A stretch of 64,000 nucleotides of DNA from JANNOG01 sp050329415 (GCA_050329415.1 JBHJOS010000011.1:1-64000); one strand, 5' to 3'; shown: positions 45,311-54,948, numbered from the stretch's first letter. A program made the numbers and translations. Notes: generated by a model from the sequence alone, not told the origin.

Positions 45311-46357
45311 ATGATCGCTCCCGCCACCGGTTCGGACCGGGACAAGGCGCTCGACACCGCACTCGCCCAGATCGACCGCCAGTTCGGCAAGGGGTCCGTC
45401 ATGCGCTTGGGTGACGGCGCCCGGGCTCCGATCGACGTGATCCCGACCGGCTCCACCGCGCTCGACGTCGCGCTCGGCATCGGGGGACTGCCCCGTGGCC
45501 GCGTGGTCGAGGTGTACGGCCCGGAGTCCTCCGGCAAGACGACCGTCGCCCTGCACGCCGTCGCCAACGCCCAGCGGCTGGGCGGCATCGCGGCGTTCGT
45601 CGATGCCGAGCACGCGCTGGACCCCGATTACGCGAAGAACCTGGGTGTCGACACCGACTCCCTGCTGGTCAGCCAGCCCGACACCGGCGAGCAGGCGCTC
45701 GAGATCGTCGACATGCTCGTGCGGTCGGGGGCGCTCGACATCATCGTCATCGACTCGGTCGCGGCCCTCGTGCCCCGGGCCGAGATCGAGGGCGAGATGG
45801 GCGACAGTCACGTCGGCCTGCAGGCCCGGTTGATGTCCCAGGCGCTGCGGAAGATCGCCGGCGCGCTCAACCAGTCCAAGACCACGGCGATCTTCATCAA
45901 CCAGCTGCGCGAGAAGGTCGGGGTGGTCTACGGCTCGCCCGAGGTCACGACGGGTGGCCGTGCGCTCAAGTTCTACTCGTCGGTCCGCCTGGACGTCCGG
46001 CGGATCGAGACGTTGAAGGACGGCACGGACGCGGTCGGCAACCGCACCCGGGTCAAGGTCGTCAAGAACAAGCTCGCCGCGCCGTTCAAGCAGGCCGAGT
46101 TCGACATCCTCTACGGGCAGGGGATCTCCCGGGAGGGCGGGCTCATCGACATGGGCGTCGAGCACGGCTTCGTCCGCAAGGCCGGCGCCTGGTACACCTA
46201 CGACGGCGACCAGCTCGGCCAGGGCAAGGAGAACGCGCGGGCCTTCCTGCGCGACAACCCGGACCTCACGGACGAGCTCGAGAAGAAGATCAAGGAGAAG
46301 CTCGGCATCGGTCCCCGGGTGGATGCCCCCGCCGAGGCTGAGAAGGTCGACTTCTGA
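45311..46357 (+). CDS. recA: Recombinase RecA
   Basis: RecA forms filaments on single-stranded DNA, drives strand exchange and triggers LexA self-cleavage. The 348-residue protein has [14 protein letters not shown], Walker [14 protein letters not shown], the [14 protein letters not shown] strand, loop L1 around [15 protein letters not shown] and [15 protein letters not shown]. No intein interrupts it. The ATG at 45311 is preferred: GAGGTGA (45297-45303) lies 7 nt upstream. In-frame alternatives are ATG 45275, positioned for leaderless initiation from the proximal promoter, and GTG 45245. recX follows by 2 bp. Confidence 0.97.
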   Translation: MIAPATGSDRDKALDTALAQIDRQFGKGSVMRLGDGARAPIDVIPTGSTALDVALGIGGLPRGRVVEVYGPESSGKTTVALHAVANAQRLGGIAAFVDAEHALDPDYAKNLGVDTDSLLVSQPDTGEQALEIVDMLVRSGALDIIVIDSVAALVPRAEIEGEMGDSHVGLQARLMSQALRKIAGALNQSKTTAIFINQLREKVGVVYGSPEVTTGGRALKFYSSVRLDVRRIETLKDGTDAVGNRTRVKVVKNKLAAPFKQAEFDILYGQGISREGGLIDMGVEHGFVRKAGAWYTYDGDQLGQGKENARAFLRDNPDLTDELEKKIKEKLGIGPRVDAPAEAEKVDF

Positions 46358-46359
46358 CC

Positions 46360-46842
46360 GTGGATGGTGACCCGTCGGTGGCGCGGGAGATCGCGGTGCG
46401 GCGGCTGTCCGCCGCACCGCGCAGTCGGGCGCAACTGGCCCGGGCGTTGGCGGACCGGGGCGTCGACGACGCCACGGCGGCCCAGGTGCTCCACGATCTC
46501 GAGGCCTCGGGTGCCGTCGACGACCGGGCGTTCGCCCGCGTCTGGGTGGACGGCCGACATCGGGGTCGGGGCCTGTCGCGGTCCCGGCTGCGCCGGGAGC
46601 TGACCGAGCGGGGCATCGACGCCGACCTCGCCGAGGAGGCCCTGGCCGGTATCGACGACGACGCCGAGCGCGCGGCCGCCCTCGACCTGGCGCACCAGTG
46701 GGTCGCCCGGCACGGTGTGTCCGGGGACCGCGGCCGGGCCCGGCTGTTCGGTCACCTTGCCCGGCGCGGCTACCCGCCGGGCATCGCCGGAGCCGCTGTC
46801 CGCGAGGTGACCGGGGGCGACGCCGGCGACGATCCTGCGTGA
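46360..46842 (+). CDS. recX: Regulatory protein RecX
   Basis: RecX binds RecA filaments and limits their activity. The 160-residue protein is composed of three-helix repeats: AREIAVRRLSAAPRSRAQLA, then GAVDDRAFARVWVDGRHRGRG and LFGHLARRGYPPGIAG. The GTG at 46360 is 2 bp after the recA stop, so the two are cotranscribed under SOS control. It converges with the amino-acid importer genes with only a 10-bp gap. Confidence 0.93.
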   Translation: MDGDPSVAREIAVRRLSAAPRSRAQLARALADRGVDDATAAQVLHDLEASGAVDDRAFARVWVDGRHRGRGLSRSRLRRELTERGIDADLAEEALAGIDDDAERAAALDLAHQWVARHGVSGDRGRARLFGHLARRGYPPGIAGAAVREVTGGDAGDDPA

Positions 46843-46852
46843 GGCTGCTCGG

Positions 46853-47740
46853 TCAGGCCACGCCGCCGGTGGAGGTGCCGGCGAGGACGGTGCGCCGGGT
46901 GGCGCGCCCGCCGGTGGACGCGCTGAGCCGGCGCTCCATGACGATCGCGAGCCGACCGAGCAGCGAGTTGAGCAGGATGTAGATCAGTGCCACGAGCAGG
47001 TAGGTCTGCAGCGGGTTGCGGAGGAACTCGGCGACCTGGCCGCCGGTGCGGAGCAGCTCCTCCGGTCCGATGAGGACGACCGCCGCCAGCGAGGTGTCCT
47101 TGACGATGACGACGAGCTGGCTGATGAGCGCCGGCAGCATGATCCGGAAGCTCTGCGGCAGTTGGACGATCATGAGGGTCTGCCGCCGGGACAGGCCGAT
47201 GGCCAGGCCCGCTTCCTGCTGGCCCCGGGGGAGCGCGGCGATCCCGGCGCGCAGGATCTCGCCGATCACGACGAAGTTGTACGCGGTCAACCCGATGACG
47301 AGATACCACAGCAGCGACAGTTCGACGCCGAACTGCGGGAGCACCCGCCAGGCGAAGAAGATCAGGAGCACGACGGGCGAGCCGCGCAGGATCTCGACGA
47401 CCCCGACCAGAGGCAGGCGGGCGACCCGACCTGCGAGGTGACGGGCGACGGTGACCACGGTGCCGAGCACCAGGCTGAAGACGATGGCGAGCACGGCCGC
47501 GAGCAGGGTGGTGGCCAGCCCCTCCAGCAGCCGCCGCCACACGGCGACGAAGGAGTCGTCGCCCGGCCAGAAGAGGGGGGACCAGCGTTCCGGGGCGAAC
47601 TGACCGGTGTCGTTCAGCCGCAGCGCCACGAGCAGCAGGAGCACGGCGAACACGACGACCGAGACCACCGACAGCACGAGCGCCCGGCGGCGCGCCCGGG
47701 GACCCGGCGCGTCGTACAGGACGGAGGCGGGCGCGCTCAT
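46853..47740 (-). CDS. gluD: Amino-acid ABC transporter permease (GluD-like)
   Basis: The 295-residue inner-membrane permease belongs to the His/Glu/Gln/Arg family: VVEILRGSPVVLLIFFAW, YNFVVIGEILRAGI and the EAA loop QEAGLAIGLSRRQTL, followed by VKDTSLAAVV. It overlaps gluC by 4 nt. Gene order gluA-gluB-gluC-gluD behind recA-recX matches actinobacterial glutamate uptake operons, but the amino acid is inferred only from context. Confidence 0.88.
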   Translation of the reverse strand: MSAPASVLYDAPGPRARRRALVLSVVSVVVFAVLLLLVALRLNDTGQFAPERWSPLFWPGDDSFVAVWRRLLEGLATTLLAAVLAIVFSLVLGTVVTVARHLAGRVARLPLVGVVEILRGSPVVLLIFFAWRVLPQFGVELSLLWYLVIGLTAYNFVVIGEILRAGIAALPRGQQEAGLAIGLSRRQTLMIVQLPQSFRIMLPALISQLVVIVKDTSLAAVVLIGPEELLRTGGQVAEFLRNPLQTYLLVALIYILLNSLLGRLAIVMERRLSASTGGRATRRTVLAGTSTGGVA

Positions 47741-48387
47741 CGGGCGATCGCCGTCCGCCGCTCCAGATACCCGACCAGGGCCCCGGTCGGAAGGGTGATG
47801 GCGAGGTAGCCGAGCAGGACCCCGGTGAGAACGGGGGCGGCGGCGAACCCCTGCGCGCTGGTCAACCGGGCTCCCACGCTGAAGAGGTCACCGCCGACCC
47901 CGAACGCCCCGACGACCGCCGAGTTCTTCTGCATCGCGATGATGACGCTGCCGAGCGGGGGGACGACCGAGCGCAGCGCCTGGGGCAGGACGACCGACCA
48001 CAGGCTCTGCCCGAACGTGAGACCGATCGCGCGGGCCGCCTCCGCCTGTCCGGTCGGCACGGCGTTGACACCCGACCGGACGGCCTCACACACGAAGGCC
48101 GACGTGTAGAGGATCAGCCCGAGGACGGCCAGCCAGAAGAACGGTGCGTTGATCTGGAGTTCCGGAAGCACGAAGGCCGTGACGAACAACATGATCGTCA
48201 AGGGGCTGTTCCGGACGACCGACACGTAAGCCGCGCCGAAGCGCTGCAGTGGCGGCACCGGCGACACCCGCAGGACGGCGAGCAGGGTGCCGAGGACGAG
48301 GGAGCCCGCGAGGGCCCAGACGATGATCTCCAGGGATCGCAGGAACCCCGACAGGAACAGGTCGAGGTTGTCCCAGACGACGCTCAC
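47737..48387 (-). CDS. gluC: Amino-acid ABC transporter permease (GluC-like)
   Basis: The 216-residue permease has five or so helices, VVRNSPLTIMLFVTAFVLP, FVCEAVRSGVNAVPTGQ and the EAA loop QAEAARAIGLTFGQSLWSVV. It pairs with GluD to form the heterodimeric channel. It lies 32 bp downstream of the binding-protein gene. Confidence 0.88.
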   Translation of the reverse strand: MSVVWDNLDLFLSGFLRSLEIIVWALAGSLVLGTLLAVLRVSPVPPLQRFGAAYVSVVRNSPLTIMLFVTAFVLPELQINAPFFWLAVLGLILYTSAFVCEAVRSGVNAVPTGQAEAARAIGLTFGQSLWSVVLPQALRSVVPPLGSVIIAMQKNSAVVGAFGVGGDLFSVGARLTSAQGFAAAPVLTGVLLGYLAITLPTGALVGYLERRTAIAR

Positions 48388-48419
48388 GCACGCTCCCTCG
48401 TCACTCGGTCACCGGACGG

Positions 48420-49391
48420 TCAGGACATCTCGACGGAGGTCTCGGCCTCGGCAGTCTCCTCGCCGCCGGCCGCGCCCTCGCCGCAGTCGTCGAGCTCCGG
48501 CAGCTCGGGGGTCTCGGCGCCCTCGATCTGGCCGGCCGTGGCCTCCCACGCCTCCTGGTAGCGACCGTCCTCGGCTGCCGCCGCCAGGGTGTCGTTGATG
48601 AACTGGCAGAACTCGACGTCCTCGTTCTCCACCCCGATGCCGTACGGCTCCTCGGTGAAGGTGCCGGACAGCAGCTGGAAGGCGCCGTCGGACTCCGACA
48701 CGAGGCCGAGCAGGATGACGTTGTCGGTCGTCACCACGTCCACCTGGTTGTTGCGCAGGGCGTCGGCGCAGCGGCTGTAGACGTCGAAGAGCGTCAGCTG
48801 GTCGTCGGAGGCCAGGTACTCGCGGATGTTCTCCGACGGCGTCGAGCCCTCCACCGAGCACACCCGCAGCGCCGGGTCGGCGAGGTCGTCCGGACCGGAG
48901 ACCCGGTCGTCGTCGGCGCGCGTCATGAGCGCCTGGCCGGCCACGTAGTAGGGACCGGCGAAGTCGATCCGCTCCGCCCGCTCCTCGTTGATCGTGTACG
49001 TGGCGGCGACGAGGTCGACCTCGCCGTTGATGAGGACCTCCTCGCGCACGGCCGACGGGGTCTCGACGAACTCGATGCCGTCCTCCTCGATGCCGAGCTC
49101 GGAGGCGATGATCCTGGCGATCTCGACGTCGAAGCCCTCGGGCACGCCCTCCAGGTCGGCCAGGCCGAACCCGGGCTGGTCGAACTTCGTCCCGACGGTG
49201 ATGGTCCCGGCCTCGGCGAGCTCGGCCATGGTGGAGCCCTCGGGGAACTCCGCGGCGCCGGTGGTGCCGGCCACGTCGGTCGCCCCCGCGGTCGCGGTGT
49301 CGTCGTCGGCCTCGTCGCCGCCGCAGGCGCCGGCGACGAGTACGGCCGTGGCCAGCAGGGAACCGGCGGCGAGCAGTCGATGGGTTCGCAT
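48420..49391 (-). CDS. gluB: Glutamate/amino-acid ABC transporter substrate-binding lipoprotein
   Basis: The 323-residue precursor has a lipoprotein signal (basic MRTHR, hydrophobic stretch, lipobox VAGACGG), a Thr/Asp/Ala-rich tether and a type-F solute-binding domain: ITVGTKFDQPGFGL, FDVEIARIIASELG, VDLVAATYTINEERAERI and PYGIGVENED. The C-terminal 30 residues are acidic and Glu/Ala-rich. Probably anchored outside the membrane to feed the GluCD channel. Confidence 0.9.
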   Translation of the reverse strand: MRTHRLLAAGSLLATAVLVAGACGGDEADDDTATAGATDVAGTTGAAEFPEGSTMAELAEAGTITVGTKFDQPGFGLADLEGVPEGFDVEIARIIASELGIEEDGIEFVETPSAVREEVLINGEVDLVAATYTINEERAERIDFAGPYYVAGQALMTRADDDRVSGPDDLADPALRVCSVEGSTPSENIREYLASDDQLTLFDVYSRCADALRNNQVDVVTTDNVILLGLVSESDGAFQLLSGTFTEEPYGIGVENEDVEFCQFINDTLAAAAEDGRYQEAWEATAGQIEGAETPELPELDDCGEGAAGGEETAEAETSVEMS

Positions 49392-49414
49392 GGGTGCTTC
49401 TCTCCTGGTGGGTG

Positions 49415-50155
49415 TCAGTGGCTGAGGATCTTGGACAGGAAGTCCCGGGCCCGCTCGGAGCGCGGGTTGCCGAAGAAGTCGTCCGGGGGCGCCTCCTCGA
49501 CGATCTCCCCGTCGGACATGAAGACGACGCGGTTCGCCGCTCGACGGGCGAACCCCATCTCGTGAGTGACGACGATCATGGTCATGCCCTGCTCGGCGAG
49601 CGACTGCATGACGTCGAGGACCTCGTTGATCATCTCGGGGTCCAGGGCCGACGTCGGCTCGTCGAAGAGCATGACCTTGGGGTCCATCGCCAGGGCCCGG
49701 GCGATGGCGACCCGCTGCTGCTGGCCGCCGGACAGCTGGGCGGGGTACTTGTGTGCCTGGTTCGCCACGCCGACCCGGTCCAACAGGGCCATGGCGCGCT
49801 CCCGGGCCGCGGCCCGCTTGACCCGGCGCACCCGGATCGGGCCGAGGGTCACGTTCTCCAGCACGCTCCGGTGGGCGAACAGGTTGAACGCCTGGAACAC
49901 CATGCCGACGTCGGCCCGGACCCGGGCCAGGTCCCGACCCTCCTCGGGCAGCGGGCGACCGTCGATCGTGATCGTCCCCGAGTCGTGGGTCTCCAGCCGG
50001 TTCACGGCCCGGCACAGCGTCGACTTGCCGGACCCGGAGGGGCCGATGACGACGACGACCTCCCCCCGGTGCACGGTGAGGTCGATGTCCTTGAGGACGT
50101 GGAGATCCCCGAAGTGCTTGTTGACCTTGTCCAGCACGACCAGCGGCTCGTCCAT
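49415..50155 (-). CDS. gluA: Amino-acid ABC transporter ATP-binding protein (GluA-like)
   Basis: The 246-residue ATPase has Walker [17 protein letters not shown]-loop [10 protein letters not shown], signature [15 protein letters not shown], Walker [15 protein letters not shown] and [10 protein letters not shown]: the polar-amino-acid ATPase pattern (GlnQ/GluA). The ATG at 50155 has AAGGAG close upstream. It is the first gene of the four-gene importer operon and is divergent from the response regulator gene. Confidence 0.92.
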   Translation of the reverse strand: MDEPLVVLDKVNKHFGDLHVLKDIDLTVHRGEVVVVIGPSGSGKSTLCRAVNRLETHDSGTITIDGRPLPEEGRDLARVRADVGMVFQAFNLFAHRSVLENVTLGPIRVRRVKRAAARERAMALLDRVGVANQAHKYPAQLSGGQQQRVAIARALAMDPKVMLFDEPTSALDPEMINEVLDVMQSLAEQGMTMIVVTHEMGFARRAANRVVFMSDGEIVEEAPPDDFFGNPRSERARDFLSKILSH

Positions 50156-50201
50156 CCGGCTCCTTCCGCCGCGGCGGACGCTATGGGCGATGCCACCCGA
50201 A

Positions 50202-50250
50202 GGGCACCCGACTTGAGGGTGTCCTGAGGTCACCGATCGGTAACGATCGG
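50202..50250. promoter_or_regulatory. Two inverted repeats in the gluA / response-regulator intergenic region
   Basis: GGGCACCC (50202-50209) faces GGGTGTCC (50217-50224), a 7/8 match with a 7-nt loop. CCGATCG (50233-50239) faces CGATCGG (50244-50250), a perfect match with a 4-nt spacer. Either may be an operator for the divergent genes; the 236-bp gap contains no gene. Confidence 0.5.
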
Positions 50251-50391
50251 CGACGACGTGCGGTGGCGAGGGCCTGTCGACAGCCCGCACCGCCGCCCGC
50301 GGCGTCATGCCCCCGAGACGTGCGCCACACTCGGGGGATGTTGTGTCGAGCTGCGCGGGCCTAGGCGCAGGGGCGGGTCGGGGAGCCGGCG

Positions 50392-51057
50392 GTGCGGGTG
50401 CTCGTCGTCGAGGACGACGACCGGGTCGGGGCGGCGCTCACCACGGTGCTCACCCATCACGGCTTCGACCCGGTGCGGGCACGGACCGGGGCGCAGGCCC
50501 TGTCTCTGGCTCCGGACTGCGACATCGTCCTGCTCGACCTGGGGCTGCCGGACGTCGACGGGCTCGAGGTCTGTGCCCGGGTGAGGCGCGGGTGCGACGT
50601 CCCCATCGTGGCCGTCACCGCCCGGGCCGACATCGCCTCGCGGCTGCACGCCCTCGACCTGGGCGCCGACGACTACCTCAGCAAGCCCTACGACCTCCGC
50701 GAACTCGTGGCCAGGATCCACGCCGTCGCCCGGCGCACCGCGGCGGGTCGGCCGACCCCGGTCGGCGACGATCCCGTGACCGTGGGCGACGTCGTGATCG
50801 ACCTCACGTCGCGCTCGGTCCGGGTCGCCGGGCGGTCGGTACCGCTCACCCGCAAGGAGTTCGACGTGCTGGCCCTGCTGGCCGGGCGGCCCGGCCTGGT
50901 CTACCGCCGCGAGCAGATCCTCAGTGCCGTCTGGGGCGCCGGGTGGCAGGGCGCGGGTCACTCCCTGGAGGTCCACGTCGCCTCGCTGCGGGCCAAGCTC
51001 GCCCGTCCCGGCACCGTCGAGACGGTGCGCGGGGTCGGGTACCGGCTGGCGGTCTGA
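50392..51057 (+). CDS. OmpR-family response regulator
   Basis: The 221-residue regulator has a receiver domain (VEDDDRVG acidic pair, [11 protein letters not shown] with the phospho-Asp, AVTARAD, LSKPYD with the conserved Lys) and a C-terminal winged helix ([41 protein letters not shown]). The GTG start has GGGGAG 6 nt upstream. The histidine kinase gene begins 1 bp after its stop. Its pairing with the TAXI lipoprotein at 52445 suggests control by an external carboxylate-like ligand, which is inference. Confidence 0.93.
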   Translation: MRVLVVEDDDRVGAALTTVLTHHGFDPVRARTGAQALSLAPDCDIVLLDLGLPDVDGLEVCARVRRGCDVPIVAVTARADIASRLHALDLGADDYLSKPYDLRELVARIHAVARRTAAGRPTPVGDDPVTVGDVVIDLTSRSVRVAGRSVPLTRKEFDVLALLAGRPGLVYRREQILSAVWGAGWQGAGHSLEVHVASLRAKLARPGTVETVRGVGYRLAV

Positions 51058-51058
51058 C

Positions 51059-52819
51059 GTGCGCACCCGGCTGGTCGCGATCCTGGTCTCGCTGCTCACG
51101 GCGGGCCTGCTGGCCTTCGGGATCCCGCTGGCGTCGACCCTGGCGTCGTCGGTGCAGCGGGAGGTGTATGTCGACCGGCTCGCGGACGCCGCGCGCCTGG
51201 CATCGCTGGTCCGCCAGGGCACGGCGGCCGGCGACCTCGAGGCGGTGACCGCCGACCTGGTCCGCTACGAGGAGGTCTACGGCATCCGCAGTGCGGTCCT
51301 CGACCGCGTCGGGCGGCCGGTCGCCACCTCCGCCACCGGCCCCGACCTCGCGGCCCCGGCGACCGCGGAGGCCGTCCGAACCGCGCTCAACGGCCGCCGG
51401 GCCGAGCCGCCGCCGACCGTCCCGCCCTGGAGCGACCTCCCGCTCGTCGTCACCGAGCCGGTCGTCGAGGGCGGCGACGTCACCGGTGTGGTGGTCACCG
51501 CCTCCCCGACGGCCCGGATGCACGAGGCCGTGCTGCGGTCGTGGTCGGTGCTCGCGGTCGTCATGGTCGCGGCGCTGGCCGCGGGGGTCGTGCTGTCCGT
51601 CCGGATCGCGGGCTGGGTGCTCCACCCGGTCCGCGTGCTCGACGGCGCCGCGCACGCCGTCGGAGTCGGCCGGCTCGGCACCCGGGTGCCCCAGGGCGGC
51701 GGCCCGCCGGAGCTGCGTCGGCTGGCGCAGGCCTTCAACGAGATGGCGGACGGTGTCGAGGCCCTGGTCCGCCAGCAGCAGGCGTTCGTCGCCGACGCCT
51801 CCCACCAGCTCCGCAACCCCATGAGCGCCCTGCTGCTCCGACTGGAGGAGGCGCGCCTCACCCTCCCGCCCGGCGACGCAGCCCGCCTCGACGCCACCCA
51901 GGAGGAGGCGGTCCGGCTGGCTGCCGTGCTGGACGAGCTCCTCGAGCTCGCGCGGGCCGAGAACGCCGACGCCGCGCCGGTGCCGGTCGACGCCGGTGCC
52001 GTGCTCGCCGACCGGGCCCGGGCCTGGTCGGCGGTGGCCCGCCGGCGACGGGTGAGGCTGGAGGTGGACGCACCGGCCGGGCTGCGCGCGTTCGCCTCTC
52101 CCGAAGGGCTCGGCAGTGCCGTCGATGCCCTCGTGGACAACGCCGTCAAGTTCAGCCCGGAGGGCGGCACGGTCGTCCTGCGGGGACGGGCGGGCACCGG
52201 CGACGAGATCGTCGTCTCGGTGCTCGACGAGGGCGTCGGACTGGATCCGGAGGAACTGTCCCGGGCGGTGGACCGGTTCTGGCGCAGTCCCCGGCACACC
52301 AACGTCGCCGGGTCCGGCCTGGGGCTGGCGATCGCCAAGGCACTCGTCGAGCGCTGGGGCGGGACGCTGGACATGTGCCGGGCGAGCACCGGTGGCCTCG
52401 AGGCGACGCTGCGGCTGCGCCCGGTCCTGCCGCAGCCGGGCCGGTCACGTCCGGACGGTGCGGTAGTACGCCAGCGCTCCCGGGTGCAGGTCCACCGGGG
52501 AGGTGAAGATCGCCGAGCGCTGGTCCAGCGCACCGGCCAGGGGGACGGTGGCCGAGATCTCGGCCCGGCGCTCGAACAGCAGCCGGGTCAGCGCCTCGGC
52601 GAGGGCGGCGTCGGCGTCGGCGCGCACGACGAGCACGTTGGGCACCGCGAGGGTGTCGACCGAGGCCGGCAGCCCGTACTCCTCGGCCGGGACGGTGGCG
52701 GGACGGTAGACGGTGAGCCCCGTCTCGCGCAGGACGCGGACCGGCTCGACGACCGGCAGCAGGGACAGCGGCACCTCGTCGGCGAGGTCCGCGACCGCGA
52801 CGGTGGGCAGTCCGCCTGA
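51059..52819 (+). CDS. Sensor histidine kinase with read-through C-terminal extension
   Basis: The kinase has two membrane helices (about 5-30 and 160-185) flanking an extracytoplasmic sensor, a HAMP-like linker, an H-box QAFVADASHQLRNPMSALLL, N-box LVDNAVKFSPEGG, and VLDEGVG plus GSGLGLAIAKALVERWGG. The conserved part ends at about residue 460 (nucleotide 52440), yet the frame stays open to 52819. The last 126 or so residues are Gly/Gln/Arg/Asp-rich and lie antisense to the TAXI gene. A one-base shift near 52440 would end the protein at TAG 52464-52466. Annotated as read, with the tail doubtful. Confidence 0.85.
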   Translation: MRTRLVAILVSLLTAGLLAFGIPLASTLASSVQREVYVDRLADAARLASLVRQGTAAGDLEAVTADLVRYEEVYGIRSAVLDRVGRPVATSATGPDLAAPATAEAVRTALNGRRAEPPPTVPPWSDLPLVVTEPVVEGGDVTGVVVTASPTARMHEAVLRSWSVLAVVMVAALAAGVVLSVRIAGWVLHPVRVLDGAAHAVGVGRLGTRVPQGGGPPELRRLAQAFNEMADGVEALVRQQQAFVADASHQLRNPMSALLLRLEEARLTLPPGDAARLDATQEEAVRLAAVLDELLELARAENADAAPVPVDAGAVLADRARAWSAVARRRRVRLEVDAPAGLRAFASPEGLGSAVDALVDNAVKFSPEGGTVVLRGRAGTGDEIVVSVLDEGVGLDPEELSRAVDRFWRSPRHTNVAGSGLGLAIAKALVERWGGTLDMCRASTGGLEATLRLRPVLPQPGRSRPDGAVVRQRSRVQVHRGGEDRRALVQRTGQGDGGRDLGPALEQQPGQRLGEGGVGVGAHDEHVGHREGVDRGRQPVLLGRDGGGTVDGEPRLAQDADRLDDRQQGQRHLVGEVRDRDGGQSA

Positions 52820-53431
52820 CCAGAAGAACGCGTCGAGGTCGCCACGGCTCAGGGCGTCCAGGGAGTCGTCGATGCCCAGCTGCGCCACCCGCAGCTGGGG
52901 CAGCGGGACCTCGGCCGCCTGGAGCACCCGGCGGGCGATGAGCGACGTCCCGGACCCCACCGCCCCCACGGACACCCGCCGGCCGCGCAGCTCCGCCAGG
53001 GTCGTCGGTCCCCCGTCGCGGCGGGCCACCACGTGGAGGTAGTCGTCGTACACCCGGGCCAGCGCCGTCACCGGCAGCGGCTCGCGGAACAGTCCGGTGC
53101 CCCGGACGGCGTCGGCCGCAGCGTCCAGCGCCGAGAAGGCGAGCACCCGGCCGCCGCCGGCCGCGCCACGGAGGTTGTCCACGCTGCCACCCGTCGACAC
53201 CGCGGTGAGGGGCGCCGTCGGCAGCGCGTCGCGGGCGACGCGGGCGATCTCCTGTCCGAAGGCGTAGTACACCCCCCGGGTGCCGCCGGTCAGCAGCTCC
53301 ACCTCGCCCGGGGGGTATCCGGGCGTCTCGCGGCGCAGTCCGCACCCGGCGGTCACCGGCGCCAGCACCGCTCCCACGGCCAGGGCACGCAGCACCGACC
53401 GGCGCGAGCACGGCCGCGCCGGCGTCGCCAT
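52445..53431 (-). CDS. TAXI-family (TRAP-associated extracytoplasmic immunogenic) solute-binding lipoprotein
   Basis: The 328-residue precursor has an Arg-rich N-terminus, a hydrophobic signal and lipobox VTAGCG, then the TAXI pattern: [52 protein letters not shown] and FFWSGGLPT. Such proteins normally bind small carboxylates for TRAP transporters, but no DctQ/M-type membrane genes lie in the window. Convergent with the histidine kinase gene, it may instead be its ligand-binding partner. The ATG at 53431 is divergent from miaB, 35 bp away. Confidence 0.88.
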   Translation of the reverse strand: MATPARPCSRRSVLRALAVGAVLAPVTAGCGLRRETPGYPPGEVELLTGGTRGVYYAFGQEIARVARDALPTAPLTAVSTGGSVDNLRGAAGGGRVLAFSALDAAADAVRGTGLFREPLPVTALARVYDDYLHVVARRDGGPTTLAELRGRRVSVGAVGSGTSLIARRVLQAAEVPLPQLRVAQLGIDDSLDALSRGDLDAFFWSGGLPTVAVADLADEVPLSLLPVVEPVRVLRETGLTVYRPATVPAEEYGLPASVDTLAVPNVLVVRADADAALAEALTRLLFERRAEISATVPLAGALDQRSAIFTSPVDLHPGALAYYRTVRT

Positions 53432-53451
53432 CGGCACACGGTAGGGCGCCG

Positions 53452-53457
53452 TACCCT
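53452..53457 (+). promoter_or_regulatory. -10-like hexamer TACCCT of miaB
   Basis: TACCCT ends 9 bp before the miaB ATG with no ribosome binding site between, similar to the other leaderless-type starts here. Confidence 0.4.
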
Positions 53458-53466
53458 GGCACCGCC

Positions 53467-54948
53467 ATGACCGCAGCCCTCGACCCACTCGCCCCGGTGC
53501 GGACCTTCCGGGTCCGCACCTTCGGGTGCCAGATGAACGTGCACGACTCCGAGCGCCTCGCCGGGGTCCTCGAGGCGGCCGGCTACGCCCCCGCGGCGGA
53601 GGGGGCCGACGCCGATGTCGTCGTCCTCAACACCTGCGCCGTGCGGGAGAACGCGGACAACAAGCTCTACGGCAACCTCGGTCACCTGGCCCCGGTCAAG
53701 GCCCGTCGCGAGGGGATGCAGATCGCGGTGGCGGGCTGCCTGGCGCAGAAGGACCAGGGCGAGATCGTCCGCCGGGCGCCCTGGGTGGACGTCGTCATCG
53801 GCACCCACAACCTGGGCTCCCTGCCGGCGCTGCTCGACCGGGCGCGGGCCCGGAGCGAGGCCCAGGTCGAGATCCTCGACGCCCTGGAGACGTTCCCCTC
53901 GACCCTGCCGGCCCGCCGCGAGTCGGTGTCCTCGGCCTGGGTGGCGATCAGCGTCGGGTGCAACAACACCTGCACCTTCTGCATCGTGCCGGCGCTGCGT
54001 GGACGGGAGCGCGACCGGCGGGCCGGGGACATCCTGGCCGAGGTCCGGGCCCTGGTGGCCCAGGGGGTCGTCGAGGTCACGCTGCTCGGCCAGAACGTCA
54101 ACACCTACGGCGTCGAGTTCGGCGAGCGTGACGCCTTCGCCCGGCTGCTGCGGGTGGTGGGGGCCGTCGAGGGGATCGAGCGGGTGCGGTTCACCAGCCC
54201 CCACCCGGCCGCGTTCACCGACGACGTGATCGCCGCCATGGCCGAGACGCCGACCGTCATGCCGCAGCTCCACATGCCGCTGCAGTCCGGGTCTGACCCG
54301 GTCCTCAAGGCGATGCGCCGCAGCTACCGGTCCGAGCGCTTCCTCGGCATCCTCGAACGCGCCCGGCGGGCGATCCCCGGCCTCGCGGTGTCGACCGACG
54401 TCATCGTGGGGTTCCCGGGCGAGACCGAGGCGGACTTCCGCGCCACCCTCGACGTGGTCCGGCGGGCTCGCTTCGCCAACGCCTTCACCTTCCAGTACTC
54501 CCCGCGCCCCGGGACGCCGGCCGCGACGCTGCCGGACCAGGTGCCCAAGGCCGTGGTGCAGGAGCGGTACGACCGCCTGGTGGCGCTGCAGGACGAGATC
54601 TCGTGGCAGGAGAACCGGGCCCAGGTCGGCCGGGTCGTCGAGGTGCTCGTGGCCTCGGGGGAGGGGCGCAAGGACGAGGCGACCGGGCGGCTGTCGGGCC
54701 GGGCCAGGGACCTCCGCCTGGTGCACCTGGCGCCGGGGGACGGCGGGCGTCCCCGCCCCGGCGACCTCGTCACCGTCGAGGTCACCCGGGCGGCCCCGCA
54801 CCACCTGGAGGCCGACGCGGGTGTCCGCGAGCTGCGCCGCACCCGGGCCGGGGACCGCTGGGAAGCCGAGCGGGCCGCTGCGGTGCCGGTCGCTGCGGTG
54901 CCGGCCGCGGTCGGCCTCGGCATGCCCGCGGTCCGCCCGACCACGTGA
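53467..54948 (+). CDS. miaB: tRNA-2-methylthio-N6-dimethylallyladenosine synthase
   Basis: MiaB adds the methylthio group to i6A37 of tRNAs, downstream of MiaA. The 493-residue protein has [40 protein letters not shown] (second-cluster cysteines), the radical-SAM motif [25 protein letters not shown] and a C-terminal TRAM domain with a short low-complexity Ala/Val/Pro tail. miaA lies 1 kb downstream on the same strand, as in Mycobacterium. Confidence 0.96.
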   Translation: MTAALDPLAPVRTFRVRTFGCQMNVHDSERLAGVLEAAGYAPAAEGADADVVVLNTCAVRENADNKLYGNLGHLAPVKARREGMQIAVAGCLAQKDQGEIVRRAPWVDVVIGTHNLGSLPALLDRARARSEAQVEILDALETFPSTLPARRESVSSAWVAISVGCNNTCTFCIVPALRGRERDRRAGDILAEVRALVAQGVVEVTLLGQNVNTYGVEFGERDAFARLLRVVGAVEGIERVRFTSPHPAAFTDDVIAAMAETPTVMPQLHMPLQSGSDPVLKAMRRSYRSERFLGILERARRAIPGLAVSTDVIVGFPGETEADFRATLDVVRRARFANAFTFQYSPRPGTPAATLPDQVPKAVVQERYDRLVALQDEISWQENRAQVGRVVEVLVASGEGRKDEATGRLSGRARDLRLVHLAPGDGGRPRPGDLVTVEVTRAAPHHLEADAGVRELRRTRAGDRWEAERAAAVPVAAVPAAVGLGMPAVRPTT

